From Saccoglossus kowalevskii (taxonomy: Eukaryota > Hemichordata > Enteropneusta > Harrimaniidae), in NCBI RefSeq assembly GCF_000003605.2, contig NW_003118931.1, positions 427,175 to 491,174 of the forward strand: 64,000 nt of DNA. Reading direction: 5' to 3'. The notes beneath the pieces were generated by a model. It worked only from the letters and a program-made list of their open reading frames with translations. It did no database searches and was not told the origin of the DNA. Shown here piece by piece: positions 23,951 through 37,904 of this stretch (within the stretch, counting starts at the first letter, position 1; each line of letters starts with the position of its first letter). The translations under genes were made by a program, and so were the position numbers.

Positions 23951-26434
23951 GATAGGTTTTCAATAATGATACATCGTCTTAAAATCGACCTTGCAACTGA
24001 TTCCTATTGCGTTCGTGCTGTCTATTGATTATTATTAAATGGCTTATGTAACTCGACTCTGTGTTAATTTGTAATAGAGATACATGTATTAAAGTGTGAA
24101 ATCTTGACATGTAATATCTCAGCTAATACTGCTTGTAATTGAACAAAATAAAGACGAATAGATAAAGCAAAACATGATCTAATAATACAACTAAATTAAA
24201 TAAATCTGAATAAACAATAACAAATAGAATCAATGAGGAAACACACAAGTGGATAAGCATCCACGACAATCATCAGTCATCTCGCCAAAGGTTTTCAAGC
24301 AGCAAGGTTATGGTGTTTTACACCAAAAGAATAAATTTAACAGACTGTTATGCTAATATGCAAATTAGCTATTATGTTAATTAGATAAATTGCTTGATCC
24401 TTTTTTCTGACGAGAAAACTGACTCAAATAATGCCACTATCACAATATTTTACATACAAATTATTATTCGTGTGGTGCCATTATCACACACATAATTACA
24501 TTGTAGTTAACACTGCTCTGGTGCCATTATCACACATTTTTGTTGTGCTGTTGTAACCAAGTGTTGTGTACGGTCAGTACCCTGATTGAAACACTGGTAC
24601 GGCCCTTGCTTGTGAGCGAGAGTGTCTAAGAATAACTATGACCTCATTGTCTGGACGTACTTTTCGTGTATAGTATTTTACTATGGACAGTATCTTTATC
24701 TGCTTGTAATTTTCATTTTTTAATATCTTTCACATTTGAGTGTGTTTTATTTGAAATCTCTCAGCTGTGCTTTGGGAGAAGATTTGCCTCTCCCGCGTGA
24801 CGTGTAACGTGATTGAGTAGGCATGCGCAGAGAAGAAGACGAGACAGGCTTGATATTTTACATGGCTTTGGACGACGCTCAGAAAGTTGTGGTGAATTTG
24901 CTTTGAATCGCCAGCCGCCGACCGAACAGTTCAGATACGTGCCGGTAAAGACACGCGGACTGCTTCCAGAGCATTTGGGCTTTTGATGGCGAAGGACTGA
25001 CTGTGATAGCCACGAACTTCCAGTTGAGGTGAGCGCTTTGAATTTGGAACCCATGAGGTGTTGTCTGCCGAGTATTACCAGGGCGTGACGTCATTTGACA
25101 TTGTTTACGATGTAAACAATATGGCAGCGCCCATGTAACGAGCCTGTAATCCTGATAATGCCGTTCGAGCGTGGATATTGCATTGGAAACACTGTGTAGT
25201 AGTAAACGACGCAATCGGCTTACTGAATCACCGTGTGCGAACAGTTTCCTGCATGACAACAGTGATCGTGACGTTCATCGTGCTTTGATTGATGAGTAAT
25301 AGACCAGTGCACTGTAGCTGTAACCGACCAAGGACAATCAGTTCCCGCATCGCCTGTTGTGAACACACATGTCGTGGACAGTTATTGACAGTTTTGGAAG
25401 TGTTTTGTACAGTACTATCTGACAGTGTATTGTTGGGATTGATACCTTGTTTAGCTTTTTATGATATAAGCAGCATTTACCGAGAAATAGTTATTACCAA
25501 ACGCTTCAGCGTGGTATTAAGAGTTTGTTTTCAGGGTTGGGTGATACCAAGGTGGAAAATGGATGCACATATGGGGGTAATTCCTGGAATTGCAATAGAG
25601 AGGGTTCAGGCCGAAATACAATATATAGTGTTTTCATGTTTTGTCTGATATTTCTGTGGTATTCTGCTGCTGTAACTAATGCAAGATTTGTTCTGAAATT
25701 CAGTGTATTGTGTGCACTCAAGGGTTATTCGTTTTTTTACTGAAAACACCCCTATTTTTTAATGGCAGATTCGAACTAGGTTCACTCCCACTGGGAAATA
25801 TTTATTGTCGCTTGAATGAGAGCTAATTAAACACATTTTCCAGACCGGCGAAAGAGTATGTAACAGCCAATTGTAACAGCCTATCACGTGATTTTACTCA
25901 GAATGTCAACATGGAAAATGTCGGTTAAAATGTCGCCCATTTGGCGTTGTTAATCTTTATTTGAAACTGGGTAACGTCGCCAGCATAAACCTCCTTGATG
26001 TTGATGGTCTATGATACAGCTCAGTCAACATACATCTAGTTCTCTCAATCGTAGTATTCCATGTGATGTACACTTAATATGCCAAAACTGTTGCTGAACT
26101 ATTTGAACTGGATAAAAATAGCAGACAAAAATTTATTTACAAAATAAAAATACTTCCGTTGCCAATGAAAACAGGCCGATAGGATGGTTGGCGGTCCGCT
26201 CCGCTAAAAAAAACAAGCAATATGTTTTCGGCTGTTACCATGGTAGGACACGAACGTGAAGCAAACAACGGTTTATAACTAAACCCGGGCACCTTATACG
26301 AAGTTCGCAAAATAACATTCAGTCTTTATAGAAGTCACTTTCTTTTATTGCTTGGACATATTCTGCCGTTAAATGTATTATTTCCAACCGATTTGCGATA
26401 GTATTTACTAGATTGGAGGCAGCATTTACCGTTC
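23951..26434. other. Intergenic DNA with minor local repeats
   Basis: I find no convincing gene. Near 24432-24540 a short unit containing 'tgccattatcaca' recurs three times. Several open frames of 70-126 codons at 24761-25743 overlap on both strands and carry no motif; they lie in a slightly GC-richer stretch and are probably chance. Confidence 0.45.
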
Positions 26435-26530
26435 ATTCATTCAAAGTTGCATTGGGATTACGTTGATACAGTGTAACAATGTTGGCGCCGGTGATCTCTT
26501 ACCAGTGTGCAACGTAGCTAGAATAAAATG
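26435..26530. repeat. Dispersed repeat with 'cgttgatacagtg' core, copy 2
   Basis: Partner of 19636-19740, in the same orientation, with more substitutions. Confidence 0.55.
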
Positions 26531-26559
26531 CATGATCATTTGAACACTGCTATTACAAG

Positions 26560-27028
26560 ACTGGTTGGAGGTAATACATTTGGGGCGAAAGTATTCAAAA
26601 AACAGATTTTGGTTGTCGCCATGGTAGCAGTGGGTCAGGATTGTTTTTTCCAATTAGTGATGGTACGACCTGCCTGTCAAGTATGAACAAAATCAGCCAA
26701 GCCAAAAAAATCACAGAAGAGCTAAAAAGCCATTCCTGGTGAACAATTAGTCTAAATGTGGGGTCAACTTTCGCATTGATGAAAAAAGATATCAACAATT
26801 CAAATAGTAACTTTGTGCCCACACTCAAGCCGAGTACAGGGAGCTATGTCTGAGGTGTTGTATCCTAAATTTGTAGGAGATACATTTAGCTCGAAGCTAT
26901 CCAAAAATCAGTTTTTTGACTGTTGCTATGGGAATGGAGCCAACATTTTTTTTACAGCTTTTTCCTAATAAACTACCTGCTATGTTTGAGCGAAATCGGC
27001 CAAGCCAAAAAAAATCACAGAAGAACTA
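26560..27028. repeat. Tandem pair of about 290-bp units
   Basis: The first unit (about 26568-26730) and second (about 26868-27028) share 'aggtaatacattt.g..cgaa', 'tgt.gcnatgg', 'gcca.gccaaaaaaa' and 'atcacagaagaact/gct'. The copies have diverged clearly. Function unknown. Confidence 0.5.
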
Positions 27029-28998
27029 ATACGTGAAAACACTGGAAATCACACACACAAATGATTTTAAGGACAATCCTCGTGGTGCGGATCACCAATA
27101 CCATGTTTATTTGCATATTGACCGTGAAAATACCGAAAACATTATTGCATGGGTGATATGCAAATTAGTTTTAGTCATTACTGTTGTTCAAATTTCATTT
27201 CACTCGGCAAGTATATTCATGTACCCCAATGGTAAAATATCGTACTTCTAAATATTGTTTATTTCTGCTATGTTTCGAAAACGCTACTCTTGAAAGGACT
27301 ACTTTGCATATGGGGTATGGAAATACCGATTTTGATTTCAGAAACGAATCAAAATAAACTGCAGTACATATGTAATAATGTGGTATACTTCATTTTCACT
27401 GAAAACATTTTTCCACTGAAATAAATTCCAGTGAAAATGCCATTTCCCTCATACTCTATTGAGACACAGCACAGTGAAAATTGGATTCACAAGTAATGCT
27501 TGAAAACGTTTCAGCGACGTGAAATTCTATGTGACTTCATAAGAGTTGGAAATGAACAAATTATATGACAACAGACCTTACCACTCCATACACAATGTAA
27601 ACTACACCCCCAAAACATCCTTTCACTCACGGTTAATACCAGTGTATTCTATTTGACTTCAGAAGAAATTGAAATAAACAAATTAATATATGACAACGAA
27701 CTTAATTATAATTTCAGCCTCTAGTTCAACACTGATTAAATAAACTACCTCGTCTTTATACCAACTTGAAGTTATTCATTTCCTACATCAGTGACTTCAA
27801 AATACATGTTTCAATCCCGGGAATTTCACTTGCTGTTAATGGCATGGGACTGCCAGTCTTTCATGATTGTCTATTGTAAGATCAATTTCTTGCGATTACA
27901 CTGAACGTGAAGCTGTAACCACAGACCGTCTAGGTGCTGTAATTAAATCCTTGCATAAGCACTGGTTAGGCAGGCTTGAACTATGCATGTGAAGCCAGCT
28001 GAGAGGTATATTCAATCCTATAGATTTCTCATTGTTTGGTAACTATTTGCTGCAAATGAAACAAAAATATATCTAAAAATATTACCCACACAGCATTCTA
28101 CAGGTTACTTGTACTTATTATTACTAGTTAAGGGAAATATCAATGGGAGTATACCTCCAGTATATTTTTTAAAGTGGAGGAAGTTGCTTTGATTTGTGTC
28201 CCGACTGTGTTGCCATGGTGACAGGCCATATATTTGAAGATTAATTCGCATTGTTTGGCGTACCATTTGTAGTAAGGTTGCATATACATTTTGCGATAGT
28301 AGTAAATACCTTCATTGGGGACATATCCCAACAAATGCTTTGTATGTGACGGTCGTCTAAGTAACTCAAGTCAAGTGCGTGACCCTTTGAGCGCGCCCTC
28401 TAGTGTTATAATTCAAGTGAAGTGTATTTTGACTAATCTGTCGTTTGTTATTAAACCGATTGATTGATACATGCCACCTGTCTTCACTGTGTTGTATGCC
28501 TTGCATGGTACCGAAGTCATCTGCGACGGTAGACCTGTCAGCCCTAGGATTATTATTTGTTCTCCTCCCATTTATAGTCCCTTTTAGCCGGTACTGGGAA
28601 GTGAGATAGTCACACTGTCATCATAGTGCCAATAATATAAAAGCAAATACTTGTGAGAGTACTGTTTCCTTGTACGTAACAAGTGTTCCATTCTCTTCAA
28701 ACCTACGTTTTATTTTTTCCCAACTAGATAACCAGTCTCAGATGTTTGAATGTTTTGTAAAGAGCAAGCTAGGCCTATTAACGACTTGACATTCACACTA
28801 AGTTCTTCCCAACTGAGATTCACCCTTCCCGCTCCCTGTTTTTTTGGAGAAGTTATAAACTGTTTTTTCAGAAACTGGATGCTTTAGTACATGTTTCCTG
28901 AAGTTTCCTGGGCTTTCAGTTCCTCCACGTTCTCAGCATTGGTCTTAAGGGTTGCTAGCATTACATTTACGTGTTCCACGGTCTGCCATAAACCGTAA
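27029..28998. other. Intergenic DNA, nothing recognised apart from a short repeat
   Basis: The only item noted is a 33-bp phrase at 28079-28112 ('ttacccacacagcattctac') that also occurs at 7658-7692. No gene is supported. Confidence 0.45.
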
Positions 28999-29937
28999 TG
29001 GATCATGTCATTTGTTTATTTTTCAAGGTTTGCTAGTTCCCGTTTCCTTTCTTCATCCTTCTTTAGTTGATCTTGATTAAGCTGCAGCTTCCTTTCTATC
29101 ACATTTTTTCTATCACAAAACTCCTTCCTTATATCTCTGACACCTTTCCTTGCTTCTGCTACCAGATTTTCAGTAGTGGCTTCATCTTTTTCGGCCAGGC
29201 ATTCTTCAGTTCTATTCATCACGAACATAGTGTATGCTTCAGTGGCTAATATTCTGCTTGAAACGTAACAGTTGGTCCATGTATCCAAAAAGCCTCTCCA
29301 CATACTTATTATGTTTTTCTACACTCCACATCCTTTCTTTCATTTCTTCATTGACCTGTTCATACTTACCACCTGGCAGCTGATATTTAAATTCACTCTG
29401 TATTAGTTTGGCTAAAGCTGGTAACAACGCCAAAAAATAACTCTGGTATGAGCATCATATGTTGCACTGGGTGTTATTATGGAATCATAGATAGAATCCT
29501 TGTTAATTTTCACGTCTTCAAAAGGTACCATCTTGCCTGTTATGAAGTTATCTATATTGAGGGCTGAATCCCTGAAATAGTATATGTTCATATCGGTTAT
29601 GTGAATTGACTGGTCTTCTAGTAGCTTCCAAAGAGGAGTGGTTATCAACTTCGATACCAAACCAAGGGCTCTTGTTCCAGCAACATAGAATTGCTGTTTC
29701 GCATGCTGTAGTACACTCTATGTCAATTTGTTTCTCTTCTGGGTCTCAACAAATTCAACAATCTGGTCCTTTGGAAAATAATCATGGCCAGCATTTTCAA
29801 ACAGAATATTGAACCTGTTACCACGGAAAGGCACCAGAGGAACAGATATAAACTGATGTTTTGACAAAAACTCTCGAAAGCGAAGGTAAGAGGTGAATGC
29901 TCGATGACATCCAGATTTCTCATCAGCACCACGTGTG

Positions 29938-29963
29938 AAAGCCTTACAAGCCATTCTTACAAA
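29938..29963 (+). repeat. Inverted 26-bp duplication, left copy
   Basis: A perfect 26-bp match to the reverse complement of 30879-30904. The identity stops abruptly on both sides. The minus strand of this copy encodes the 'VRMACKA' phrase in its native context. Confidence 0.9.
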
Positions 29964-30878
29964 GGCTGGTTGATGACCTTGAGAAGGCTACAAATGAAAC
30001 TTCGAAATTAAATTTTGATTTACGAAATAAAAGAAAACAAATTAATGTGAAAGAGAACGTGAAAACTACTGGAGGAACAAAACTTTCAAATTAGAGGATG
30101 AACATCATGATGACGAAGTCAGTAGAGAAATTATACAGTTGAGGGCAAAAGTGTCAGCATTGGAAAAGTAAATCACTGTTTTGAAAGACACAGTACAAAC
30201 CCTGACAGAAGAAGTGGTTGAGGTATATAATGAGACTGAGGGTAAATACTCGGCTTATCTTCAGCTGTGTGTTTATACTTTACTGAAGCATCATGTGGCC
30301 AGTCAACATGTCGGTAAGGTCACTTCAACAGTAAATAACATTAACATTCAAAGACGATGGATTTCCTAGAAACAGATCAGTGAAGAACTAACACAGAAAG
30401 AAGACACAACATTGCACACAGATGAAACTTCAAAATATAGAGATATGTATGGGGCATTTGCCACCCCTGACAAAGAGGAACCTATTATTGTTTGGGATGC
30501 CAACAAAGTCGGCGCAAGACACCCTAGATACTTTCTTGTTAATACTTGATGAAATAAAGTCCCGAGCAATAAAGACTAATTCAGATGTAGCAAGAAAGAT
30601 CCTTTGCCATATTGTAAATACTATGAGTGACAAAGAAGCAACTGAATGCAAGTTCAATAACCTTAACTGTTAGAGAAGATTACAAGAATTTGACCGATGA
30701 TGAATGAAACAGCATTGATCATCCATTTTTTTTCTGTGGGCTACATATACATAGTCTTGTGCATATGGCCGAAATATCACTTAGTGCATTTGTGGAAGCA
30801 GAGAAGATACAATTTGAAAGCAATCTACCTGAAATCCCGCGAGAATACCATCAAGGTAATGAACCTGGGACACTGGCT

Positions 30879-30904
30879 TTTGTAAGAATGGCTTGTAAGG
30901 CTTT
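30879..30904 (-). repeat. Inverted 26-bp duplication, right copy
   Basis: Partner of 29938-29963. Together they bound the inverted segment 29964-30878. Confidence 0.9.
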
Positions 30905-31442
30905 GTACCTTAACTTCTTTGTCTTCCTTTGCCTGTTCTTTTTTAATAATTTCATCCTTCGGACCACTAATGTCAGAGGCCAATGAAGTAGTGACCTCGC
31001 GGCATGCCGCAACCATTGACGCTGACTCTGGCACAGGACGTACACATTTCCCCCCAGGTTTGTGGGCTACTTCAGGAAATTTATAATTTTCTTCAAGAAA
31101 TGTAATAAGTTTTATTGCGCCACCAGACCGCTTGCTGCTTTTGTTAAGTTTTTTTGTACTGGACAACCAGTCTCTAGTGACTTGTAGTATGTTTTATATT
31201 CTGGTTTTTTTACACTTTTGTCAACCTATTGCAACCAAGCTAGCTGCTCCCTTCACACCATTTCCTTTATAGTGGTTTATAACACAACCATTGATAATGA
31301 CACTATCACTAGTACCTACATTTTCATCGGCCTCAACAATATTCATAAAGTATGCCATTGTACCACCAGTAACTGTTGGGTAACGAATGACAGGGGTGTC
31401 AACCCAAATATAATTCAAAGAATCTTCTTTATACCAAATCAT

Positions 31443-34400
31443 TTATAGAACAATTGCAAAGAAATAAGTCTAGCTGTGCATACAAAAACATATATACATA
31501 CGTAATTATACCCACACACGTGCGCGCACACACACACAATAGATATAAGAAATATACCTACCAGTACTATTTGTCACAATGTTTGTACTGGTTAAACACT
31601 CTATATAATATTTCTTAAATGTTAATGTCTATAATATCTAAAACAAATAACATGATAGAGAAATACTAGTCAAATAATGCCATTGATGTTTTTACAGACA
31701 ATGAATTTGGTAAAACTATTTAACCAGAACCAACAGTTAAGGCACAGCAGAAGTTACAGGATTCAATGCTGGGAAGTGCTTCTCAACAACAAATTTGTTA
31801 TTGGTCATCATGTTGATATAGACGAAAAGTTAAAGTTCATGGTTGAACAGTTAATGTACACAAGTATGGCAGATGGAGTGATGGACTGCTTTGAGAGTAT
31901 AATCGCTGGGACACTCATCATTTCATGATTTTCGACTTATGTTATCAGTTAATTAATTTCATTTCAACTAGAGGTGATAAATATATTATTCCATACAATT
32001 ATTTGATTTTTAAAGAATATGTATTAATTCAGCATGGAAGAATGACGGCATCGGATCTGTCGTCTGGCATGTCAGACGTGGAGAGTCTTGAGACAACTGA
32101 CACACAAGAAGAGGTATCATCTTTCACTGAATGTAATTTCGTTTCTTCAGATTAATGTGTGAAAGTTTTTTTTATTTACGTTGTATTGTTTAAACTTTAT
32201 TCGTAAACTTGTTAGAAAAGAATTAAACAAGAACATCTCTCAATACTAGTCTACTGTCTTTGTATTATTTGTAATATCCCCCAGTGAAGTGGAATATATG
32301 ATAATGAGTAGCAATATACAACATACTCATTAACATTATTAAACACAAATACATTTATTTGGAGATGGAGACTAGTGAAAAATGCATGTATTAAACAGTA
32401 TTTAATGGTGCTCAAGTCCTGGCTATATAGTAATAAATAGTAGAACTGGATTTACATTATGTATTTGACTGGAACCCCACCCCACCCCCAATAAAAAAAT
32501 GCTAGCTTCAAGCTTCTATATATGTGTTTATTTCTTTGTAAATTGATTAAGTAAAAATACAATAATATTATTATTATAATTTTTGTATTATGATATTGTG
32601 AATACAAACTAAATTAAGCAAAATCATTTAAATTATTATATTGATTAGATTTAGTTAAATCATCTGCATGTCAATTTTCCATAGTTAACCTCAAATATAG
32701 GGATATAACATGCTTTATCTGTCAATATATTAAATGTTATTCAGGTAACTACGCGATGATACCTGAACCGGATGATCCCAGTTACCTGGATACGAATGTA
32801 TAAACACACACATGTTAACACCTCCATGACACTTTCTGATTTCAGAAACCTCGCTGCGTTCAAGGGCGCAGTCCGTCACACAATACTATTTCCAATAAAT
32901 TAACCTCCAGTACTGGTGTCATACGAGCGCTTTCACTGTATAACCATACAATGCAGAAATGCATAGACTTGTTAATAACTCAGCATTTTCACACAAAATC
33001 AAGATGATGGAGGAAAAACACATTACATACCTTACGCAAATACTCTAATGATTCAATATGGGTGATATCCGGTCCGCGATCTCACGTAAAACGATTATCG
33101 CGGTATCTTATTTTTTTCAAGATGGCGATTTATACGCTGTAGACATTACTTCATGGCTTGTCAGGTTTTTCTCATTTCGGTAATATACGGGCGTCGGACA
33201 ATACTCAAGGTTCGGAAAGTTTAAATTAGAGAATATATGTTTATTGTAGGGTATTTTATAATTATTTTTTTTCTTTTTGAATAACTTTTATTAAGACTTT
33301 ATTTTATCGTATGGCGACAGGATGGGGAATATTGGTCAATTGTTCATGCTACATTTGTTTATTTTACGTCTTCGTGATGGAAGACAGTGCCCTCAACTTC
33401 AAGAAGTACACCTGTGCAGCGGAAGCTATGCCCGTTTTCTGCTAGGATTCGTGGTATCTACAACGCCTTAACATACTACATACTTTGTATTCAACGTCTC
33501 TGTGTGACTAACCAGACATCATACATCCGTCGGGCAGTTCAACGTACACCTGAGTGAACTCTTGTATTGCTGATGTAAACTCTTTTATTTTATTACTGTA
33601 TTGAGGTAATATCTTTTATTGAAAAGGAATATTGTTGCATCACTGTTGAACGTTAATACATTGTTTATGCATACTTTGATTATTTCCCTGCTTTTGAGTC
33701 TCTTGCATGTGTGTGTCCTGGGCTACCATTTCGGACCATATAGATTAGTTTGTCTACCCTTAGTCTGCTCTATCGCTAGCCCTGGAGTATTATTTTTGGA
33801 ACGAAGGGTAACATATAGAAATTTGGCGAATGCTTACAGAGATTATTTCCAAACAATTCTACTTTTGCACGCAAAATATATCATACGCCGGACAACATTT
33901 TCTGAACTCCGTGTCGTCGCACACACTACTTAAACAATTATTTTTTGATATATACAAAGACATAATTCATTATCCGTATTTTAGCATATTTGTATGACAT
34001 GGTGGTTTGGCCGCCATCTTGGATTTCTTCTAAACAGGAAATACTGGTGGCCACATTTGTATTATTATTTCGAAATGTGTTATGTTGCATCTTTTCACTA
34101 AACTCTCACCGGTCACGTGATCGTGGACCTTCTGCCAAAATGCATACAATTTTAGGCATTTTTTCTCATGAATACTTTAAGAAATCTTCTCTACAATATG
34201 ATGAATTCATGTAATGCTATCTAACTAATTGATCTGTGGATTGTAATGTACCATCATACATCTGTGTCTCTTGATTGCACTACACAACCTGTTACCTGTA
34301 AGGGCATGTGTATGTCTGCATCAAATTAGATTGATGTCTAGTCTTGGATCAATTTAATATATTTGCTTGTAGTGCATGTTGCACTAAAACATGACTTGTT

Positions 34401-35591
34401 ACTTGGATAACTATATTTTGATGTTTAGGGGCATTCTCCTCCGGATACTCAGTTTCCCAATACAATCGCAGAACAATGTTTTGAATTTATCTGTCCTTCT
34501 CATCTTCACCATCAAATTGGAAATCCTGCCCACACTTTGCAGCTATTGACTTTCCTTTCTCCAATGTTGTATATACTGTAGTAGCATCTGATAACGGAGC
34601 CTCAACAGATGTTTCATATCTTGCCACAGTAATGGAATGTTTGTTGGTTGAACTTGTTCATGTATTAAAGCCAGTCAGGAAGGTATAACGGAAACATCTG
34701 CATAGTGTTAACCTTGTCAACAATTTCTGTATATCTAGTGTAGTAAGGCACATATTTTCAACAATATGGAATGGTTTGAACATGTCCATCTGTTCAGTCA
34801 CAACATGTAATGCATTGGCCATTATGTGGGGTCAGTTTACAATTTAGCCTTTTCATATGGCGAATTTCCGTAAAATTAATGGTCATTAGAGACAAGATGT
34901 ATATGTATTAAACGTTGTAAATCTTGTCATATATGGCTGCTGGTTTTCGTGAAACACTCTTGCCATGAAGTGATACGTATCCTTACCATCAACACTGACA
35001 TCAACGTTGTCATTACCTTCTTGTATAAGCCACACCCTTCTACCTTAGGAATGATACCTGGTGGAATGCATACTCATCTTGTGCTTGAGAGATTAGATAA
35101 TTTGCAGTAACTGTTTCGAAAGCCCTAAGTTCATCATAACTGAGTTCACATATCCCATATGCATTGAGAGTATTGATTAGACGTCTGCTTCCATGTTCAT
35201 GTTGACCAATATGCATCCTTATTGAAAAGTGTTAGAAACAAATGAACTTGAATATTCGAGGTTAAGTACTTGGGTATTTGGATGCTCTATTGAAAGTTTC
35301 ATTTTCTCTATATCTCTACAAAGTATACTGTCAGGTTTGTGAACTATCTGCTCCTCAAATGTAATTTTAATATCATTGTCCTTACTCTCTGGCATTTCCA
35401 TATTTATTTCTGATTGCATCACAATCTGTATCTTTCAAAGCAGCAGTCCTTCTGATACTGATAGCACAATGTGTGATATTTTATATTCTTTTGAATACAC
35501 ACACACACACTGCTCATGCTTCATGATCACTTTTGAAATAAATAAATCATGTCTCTTCACCCTGAAAAAAATATAATGCAGTAATACCTAC
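31443..35591. other. Intergenic DNA, nothing recognised
   Basis: Short open frames occur (for example 31677-31928 and 32041-32155, the latter Ser/Thr/Glu-rich) but none has a motif, splice context or repeat partner that I can support. A CA-rich run lies near 31508-31540. Confidence 0.45.
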
Positions 35592-37079
35592 GGCGCGTCA
35601 AGTGTTGCAAAAATATTCTATCATACAGAATAATAAAAAACAGAATTTCATAGCCTTTTTCCCCAAATCAAAATAATATATATATATCTAGAAATAACAA
35701 TTAAAAAACTAAAATATAAAAATTTACATTTAAAGAATCTGAGAATTGGAAATGCGAAAAAATAAAAAAAAATAAAAAAAGGCAGGAACAACGAAAAATA
35801 AATCTGAAAAAAAATACAAATGGGAAAACAGATAAATAAAACGAAACTAAACAAAAAAAAAACAAATTAAAAATATAAAAACTTTATATTAATCAAAAAA
35901 ACAAAATTAAATAATTTAAAAAAAATTAAAAATAATAACAAAAAATAAAAACATATATAATTTAGAAAAAAATTAAAAAAATATATTAAAACAATAACGA
36001 GATAAAAATAAAATGAAACAATGGAACCAATAACACAAGAAATAAAAGATACGGTTAGCTTTAGAAAATATGCGCGCGCATCTCGTGTTTATTAAAAAAA
36101 GAAAAAAAGAACACCTTGAAAAAAAAAACGTGCGTGCGCATCTTACATATCGCATGTTCTAATTACATGCGCAGTTGCAAGTGTTACTTGATGGTGAATC
36201 GGCTAGAACTTTGGGCCTTACTTGTAACAGTAGTGATTTATCCACTTTTGTGGATTAGGATAGCCACCGCTGCCTCGGCCGTAGTTTATTGTTTTACCAC
36301 TTTCCGTGCAGGCAAGTTTGCAATGGCCGTCGCAACGCGAGCGTGCGTCATTTTGGTATGGTACAGATCTTGGGTAAGAAACAATATTGTACATCTGCAT
36401 ACGCCATCCTCTTCTTGAATAAATACGACTGTTTGAAGCTAGTTAGCTGCAGTTCTGTAGCTCTGGATTTTACTGGTGTCTGGCGTTTTCCTTTGCGATA
36501 ACCAATAGACGAACGAATTAGACTACCTATGCAACACAAAACGCCAAAAAATACACGAGCAAAATCTGAAGCTCCATTTTTATATCTGGATAGTGGTAAA
36601 ATCTATACTCATATTTATAACAAAATACCATTTCTGTCATCACTGTTTATTCCAAATAAAACAGTTACCATAGTTGCTCTATTAGAAGAGCATCTCCAAT
36701 AGAAGCACATGTAAACAGTTGACCAGAAATAAGACCGATACTTATACCTAAAATCCAAAAAATAAGACCCATTAGGCAGGTATTGTCCCCCCCCCCCTTC
36801 CTAGGGGCTGGAGCTACAGAATTGTAGCTAGAAGCTAGTATGCATGTTTGTATGCATGTAACGTCACTTAGACCCAAAACGTGTAATCTGGCCTATTACT
36901 AGTAATTAGGTCCATGATCTGGCGACAGGAACATTTCGATCAATAACTCGGCGCTAAGCATTGTCGTTGGAGGTAAATTTACTTCATGTCCACAACAGGC
37001 CAAACTATGATAACAATCAAACTTCACACATATATCATACATAATATTATACATATGCATATCAATTTGCTTCACAATC

Positions 37080-37400
37080 TGATTCAAGATGGCCGAATGG
37101 CCATCATCGAAATCAAGCATTTCTGGCATTTTGAAACCTTGGCTGTTTACAGATGAATTTTGTTCAAACTTGGTACATACATTGGAGAATATGGGACCTT
37201 GATCACGTCTTTTTCGTTTTTCAGATCGGATTCAAAATTTATGACAGGCATATCTCTGACATTCTTTGACTGATGATGTTCAAAATGGCCAACCAGTGGT
37301 CATTTTGTTTTTATCAATGCTTTGCCAGAGCAATATCTCTCAAGTATTTATTTGATGATAAATGTCATTGATGGACAATGTCAACAAAATTTATTTTTAC
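37080..37400. repeat. Dispersed 'caaaatggcc' repeat, copy 2
   Basis: It shares 'caagatggccgaatggcc', 'ttggtacatacattgga', 'tttttcagat.ggattcaaa' and 'gagcaatatctct' with 2840-3170. A further short piece lies at 37985-38035 ('tggtggccattttgttttt'). Confidence 0.5.
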
Positions 37401-37577
37401 CCCTGCTGTGTGCTATTCATGTTTGGGTCTATTTCTAAACATCAAATACTATACGATGTATTTCACCACAGCTTGTTTAATTAGAAATACTCTCTTTACC
37501 AATCACATTGACCTATTTGGGCAATTGAAATGCTGATATAATATACTATATTGTAATTTATTTTATGTTTCTTGCAG

Positions 37578-37904
37578 GGTGCTTATTTGATGTTCGGCTC
37601 ATCAAGAAAAACAGGCTTGTCGAAATCTAAGTCTAATATTATTGCAAAATATGTTGGGGAATCCAAAAAAAATCTGAAAAAGAAAATAGATAGTGCTGCT
37701 AGGGGAGTGCTCTTTATTGATGAAGCATATTCCCTTGTGAAATCAGCAAATGATTTTGGCATTGACGAGATACATACATTAATGCATTACCGTAATGGCA
37801 ATTCCATGTCCAATACACCAGTATTTTACTCTTGCTGGGTATCAAAAGCATATGGGAAGTTTTTTGAAAGTGAATCCAGAATAACAACGAAGGTTCAGTA
37901 CTAA
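37578..37904 (+). pseudogene. CbbX/SpoVK-like AAA+ ATPase fragment
   Basis: The frame, which follows an acceptor-like 'tttcttgcag' (exon start 37578), encodes 'KYVGESKKNLKKKID', 'ARGVLFIDEAYSLV' (Walker B, with the EAY variant typical of the CbbX group) and 'NDFGIDEIHTLM'. After about residue 78 the expected 'AGY' and 'FL..NP' phrases continue only in the next frame, which then meets a stop, so the gene is broken by a frameshift near 37830 and a nonsense codon. The Walker A exon was not found upstream. Family members act as AAA+ remodelling ATPases; this copy is likely dead. Confidence 0.55.

Larger units (their letters stand above)
29000..31442 (-). pseudogene. Relic of an uncharacterised multi-domain ORF, with its middle inverted
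   Basis: Read on the minus strand: an N-terminal part at 31442-31221 ('WVDTPVIRYPTVTGG', 'SDSVIINGCVINHY') and 31166-30905 ('FLEENYKFPEVAHKPGGK', 'VRPVPESASMVAACREV'), and a C-terminal part at 29963-29016 ('VPLVPFRGNRFNILFENAG', 'FKYQLPGGKYEQVNEEM', then a charged coiled coil). The middle (29964-30878) reads on the plus strand: coiled coil, 'LHTDETSKYRDMYG', 'HIVNTMSDKEATECKFNN', 'LAFVRMACKA'. Several stops and frameshifts exist, so it is dead. From memory the phrases resemble uncharacterised multicopy ORFs of invertebrate genomes, possibly from a transposable element; I cannot name the family. Confidence 0.55.

Noticed and set aside
24761-25743. Overlapping frames of 70-126 codons around 25 kb
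   Set aside because: Open on both strands, no motif, no splice-consistent continuation; most likely chance in GC-richer sequence.
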